Shown here piece by piece: positions 63,510 through 64,000 of a DNA stretch of 64,000 nucleotides. The translations under genes were made by a program, and so were the position numbers. Positions within the stretch are counted from its first letter, which is position 1; each line of letters begins with the position of its first letter. The DNA is from a virus, in IMG/VR virus record IMGVR_UViG_3300032275_000001, positions 45,995-109,994 of that record; one strand, 5' to 3'. The notes below the pieces were generated by a model, which saw nothing but the letters and a program-made list of their open reading frames with translations, searched no databases and was not told the origin of the DNA.

Positions 63510-63528
63510 CAAATTCTTTCTACATTTG
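63497..63528 (+). promoter_or_regulatory. Bacteroidota-type promoter, full consensus
   Basis: TTTG at 63497-63500, 20-base spacer, TACATTTG at 63521-63528: full match. It lies 35 bases before the ATG at 63563. Confidence 0.8.
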
Positions 63529-63562
63529 TTACAATTATAAACCAATTAAATATTTTTACATT

Positions 63563-63817
63563 ATGGCAGAGTATAATCCTAATGCACGTTACACATGGAC
63601 TCCTGAAGACAAATTTGAATTATCAGGACAAGAATTTGGTCTATTCCTTAATATGGTAAGATCTTATTTAGCATCAGAAGATGGCGCACGTTTTCAATTA
63701 ATGTCTCAAGCTAATGAAACAATTGAGAAGATTATGAAAGCTGGTGTTGAAGCTGATGTTATTAAGGAAGTGTCAGACACTCCTATAGAAGCTCTAGAAG
63801 CTGAAGTTATGGAATAA
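63563..63817 (+). CDS. Small acidic conserved protein, unknown function
   Basis: The 84-residue product (AEYNPNARYTWTPEDKFELS, then GQEFGLFLNMVRSYLASEDG) is acidic and helical and ends EALEAEVME. Its own consensus promoter and terminator make it a monocistronic unit, which points to high or separately timed expression. Similar proteins are, from memory, common in Bacteroidota phages with no known role. Confidence 0.65.
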   Translation: MAEYNPNARYTWTPEDKFELSGQEFGLFLNMVRSYLASEDGARFQLMSQANETIEKIMKAGVEADVIKEVSDTPIEALEAEVME

Positions 63818-63825
63818 CACAATAT

Positions 63826-63857
63826 AGCTGCTGGGTGACGAATAGCAGCTCTTTTCT
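63826..63857 (+). terminator. Rho-independent terminator
   Basis: AGCTGCT (63826-63832) pairs with AGCAGCT (63844-63850) around an 11-base loop, followed by CTTTTCT. It ends the single-gene unit at 63563. Confidence 0.8.
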
Positions 63858-63874
63858 AAAAAAAGCACTTCTCT

Positions 63875-64000
63875 ATGAGAATATACGAACCAAAGAATAG
63901 AATAGATGTTACAACACCCAAGGGAGAGGGAGTAATATTTCTTGTTACAGATTATGGAACGGAAACAGATACTATCTATACAATTATAATAAACACTACA
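63875..64000 (+). CDS. Partial gene at window edge
   Basis: ATG at 63875 opens a frame without stop for 42 codons to the window end (RIYEPKNRIDVTTPKGEGVI, then FLVTDYGTETDTIYTI). It looks like a small beta-rich phage protein of unknown role. The start is supported by its position after a terminator and by a leader of the type used elsewhere (CTTCTCT, A-rich before it). Confidence 0.55.
   Translation, partial: MRIYEPKNRIDVTTPKGEGVIFLVTDYGTETDTIYTIIINTT

Noticed and set aside
1-64000. Diversity-generating retroelement, integrase or transposase
   Set aside because: No reverse transcriptase, template/variable repeat pair, recombinase or IS-type inverted repeats were seen; the mobile genes are all homing endonucleases or their remnants.

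Overview
This window is a contiguous, AT-rich (roughly 70% A+T by eye) stretch of a tailed double-stranded DNA phage of the crAss-like (Crassvirales) type, almost certainly infecting a Bacteroidota host and plausibly a flavobacterium. The reasoning is: (i) a 3,929-residue protein carries the DFDID metal-binding motif of the virion-packaged RNA polymerase of crAss-like phages; (ii) the order portal, scaffold-like, major capsid, head-tail and tail genes, very large cargo genes and polymerase matches these phages; (iii) intergenic regions carry Bacteroidota-type promoters (TTTG, 19-20 nt, TAnnTTTG); (iv) start codons lack Shine-Dalgarno sequences and sit in A/T-rich leaders. Family names are from memory of the families; no database search was run. 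Genes read with the standard bacterial code, and TAG is used as a normal stop at several gene ends.

Layout. 1-4.6 kb: portal C-terminus (cut by the window edge), a GIY-YIG homing endonuclease, acidic scaffold-like protein, major capsid protein. 4.6-4.9 kb: structured intergenic RNA and a tRNA-Met. 4.9-14.2 kb: virion proteins and fibre or decoration proteins, many joined by poly-threonine linkers, including a tail-collar-domain fibre, a beta-propeller-like protein and a gene broken by an in-frame TAG. 14.3-24.1 kb: metallophosphoesterase, ring/connector-type proteins, a gp4-like tail protein, the 1,759-residue muzzle/stabilisation-type protein and a tail protein. 24.1-51.9 kb: cargo block with two homing endonucleases, three cargo proteins (one with a protein-kinase-like domain), the giant virion RNA polymerase and a 2,067-residue protein with a PD-(D/E)XK nuclease domain. 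52-55.8 kb: collagen-like fibre, small beta-rich proteins, a DUF285-repeat protein and holin-like membrane proteins. 55.8-58.8 kb: the only minus-strand gene, a three-module glycosyltransferase. 59-60.7 kb: lysis module (coiled-coil membrane protein, spanin-like protein, holin-like protein, M15 peptidase endolysin). 60.8-64 kb: small accessory genes, a second glycosyltransferase, a Dps/ferritin-like protein and a partial gene at the edge.

How it works together. The polymerase and cargo proteins would be packaged and ejected with the DNA, while the structural operons look as if they are read by host RNA polymerase from sigma-ABfr-type promoters. Three of these promoters share an exact upstream 10-mer (GCTATATTAT) at helically phased distances, suggesting a phage activator. 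The most unusual theme is a surface made of Thr-rich linkers and Gly-Thr-Ser collagen-like repeats, encoded beside a glycosyltransferase whose C-terminal module looks like the autotransporter O-heptosyltransferase family. That combination suggests a glycosylated, mucin-like virion surface; this is a hypothesis. A second theme is modular domain reuse across fibre genes, and a third is repeated invasion of gene junctions by homing endonucleases.
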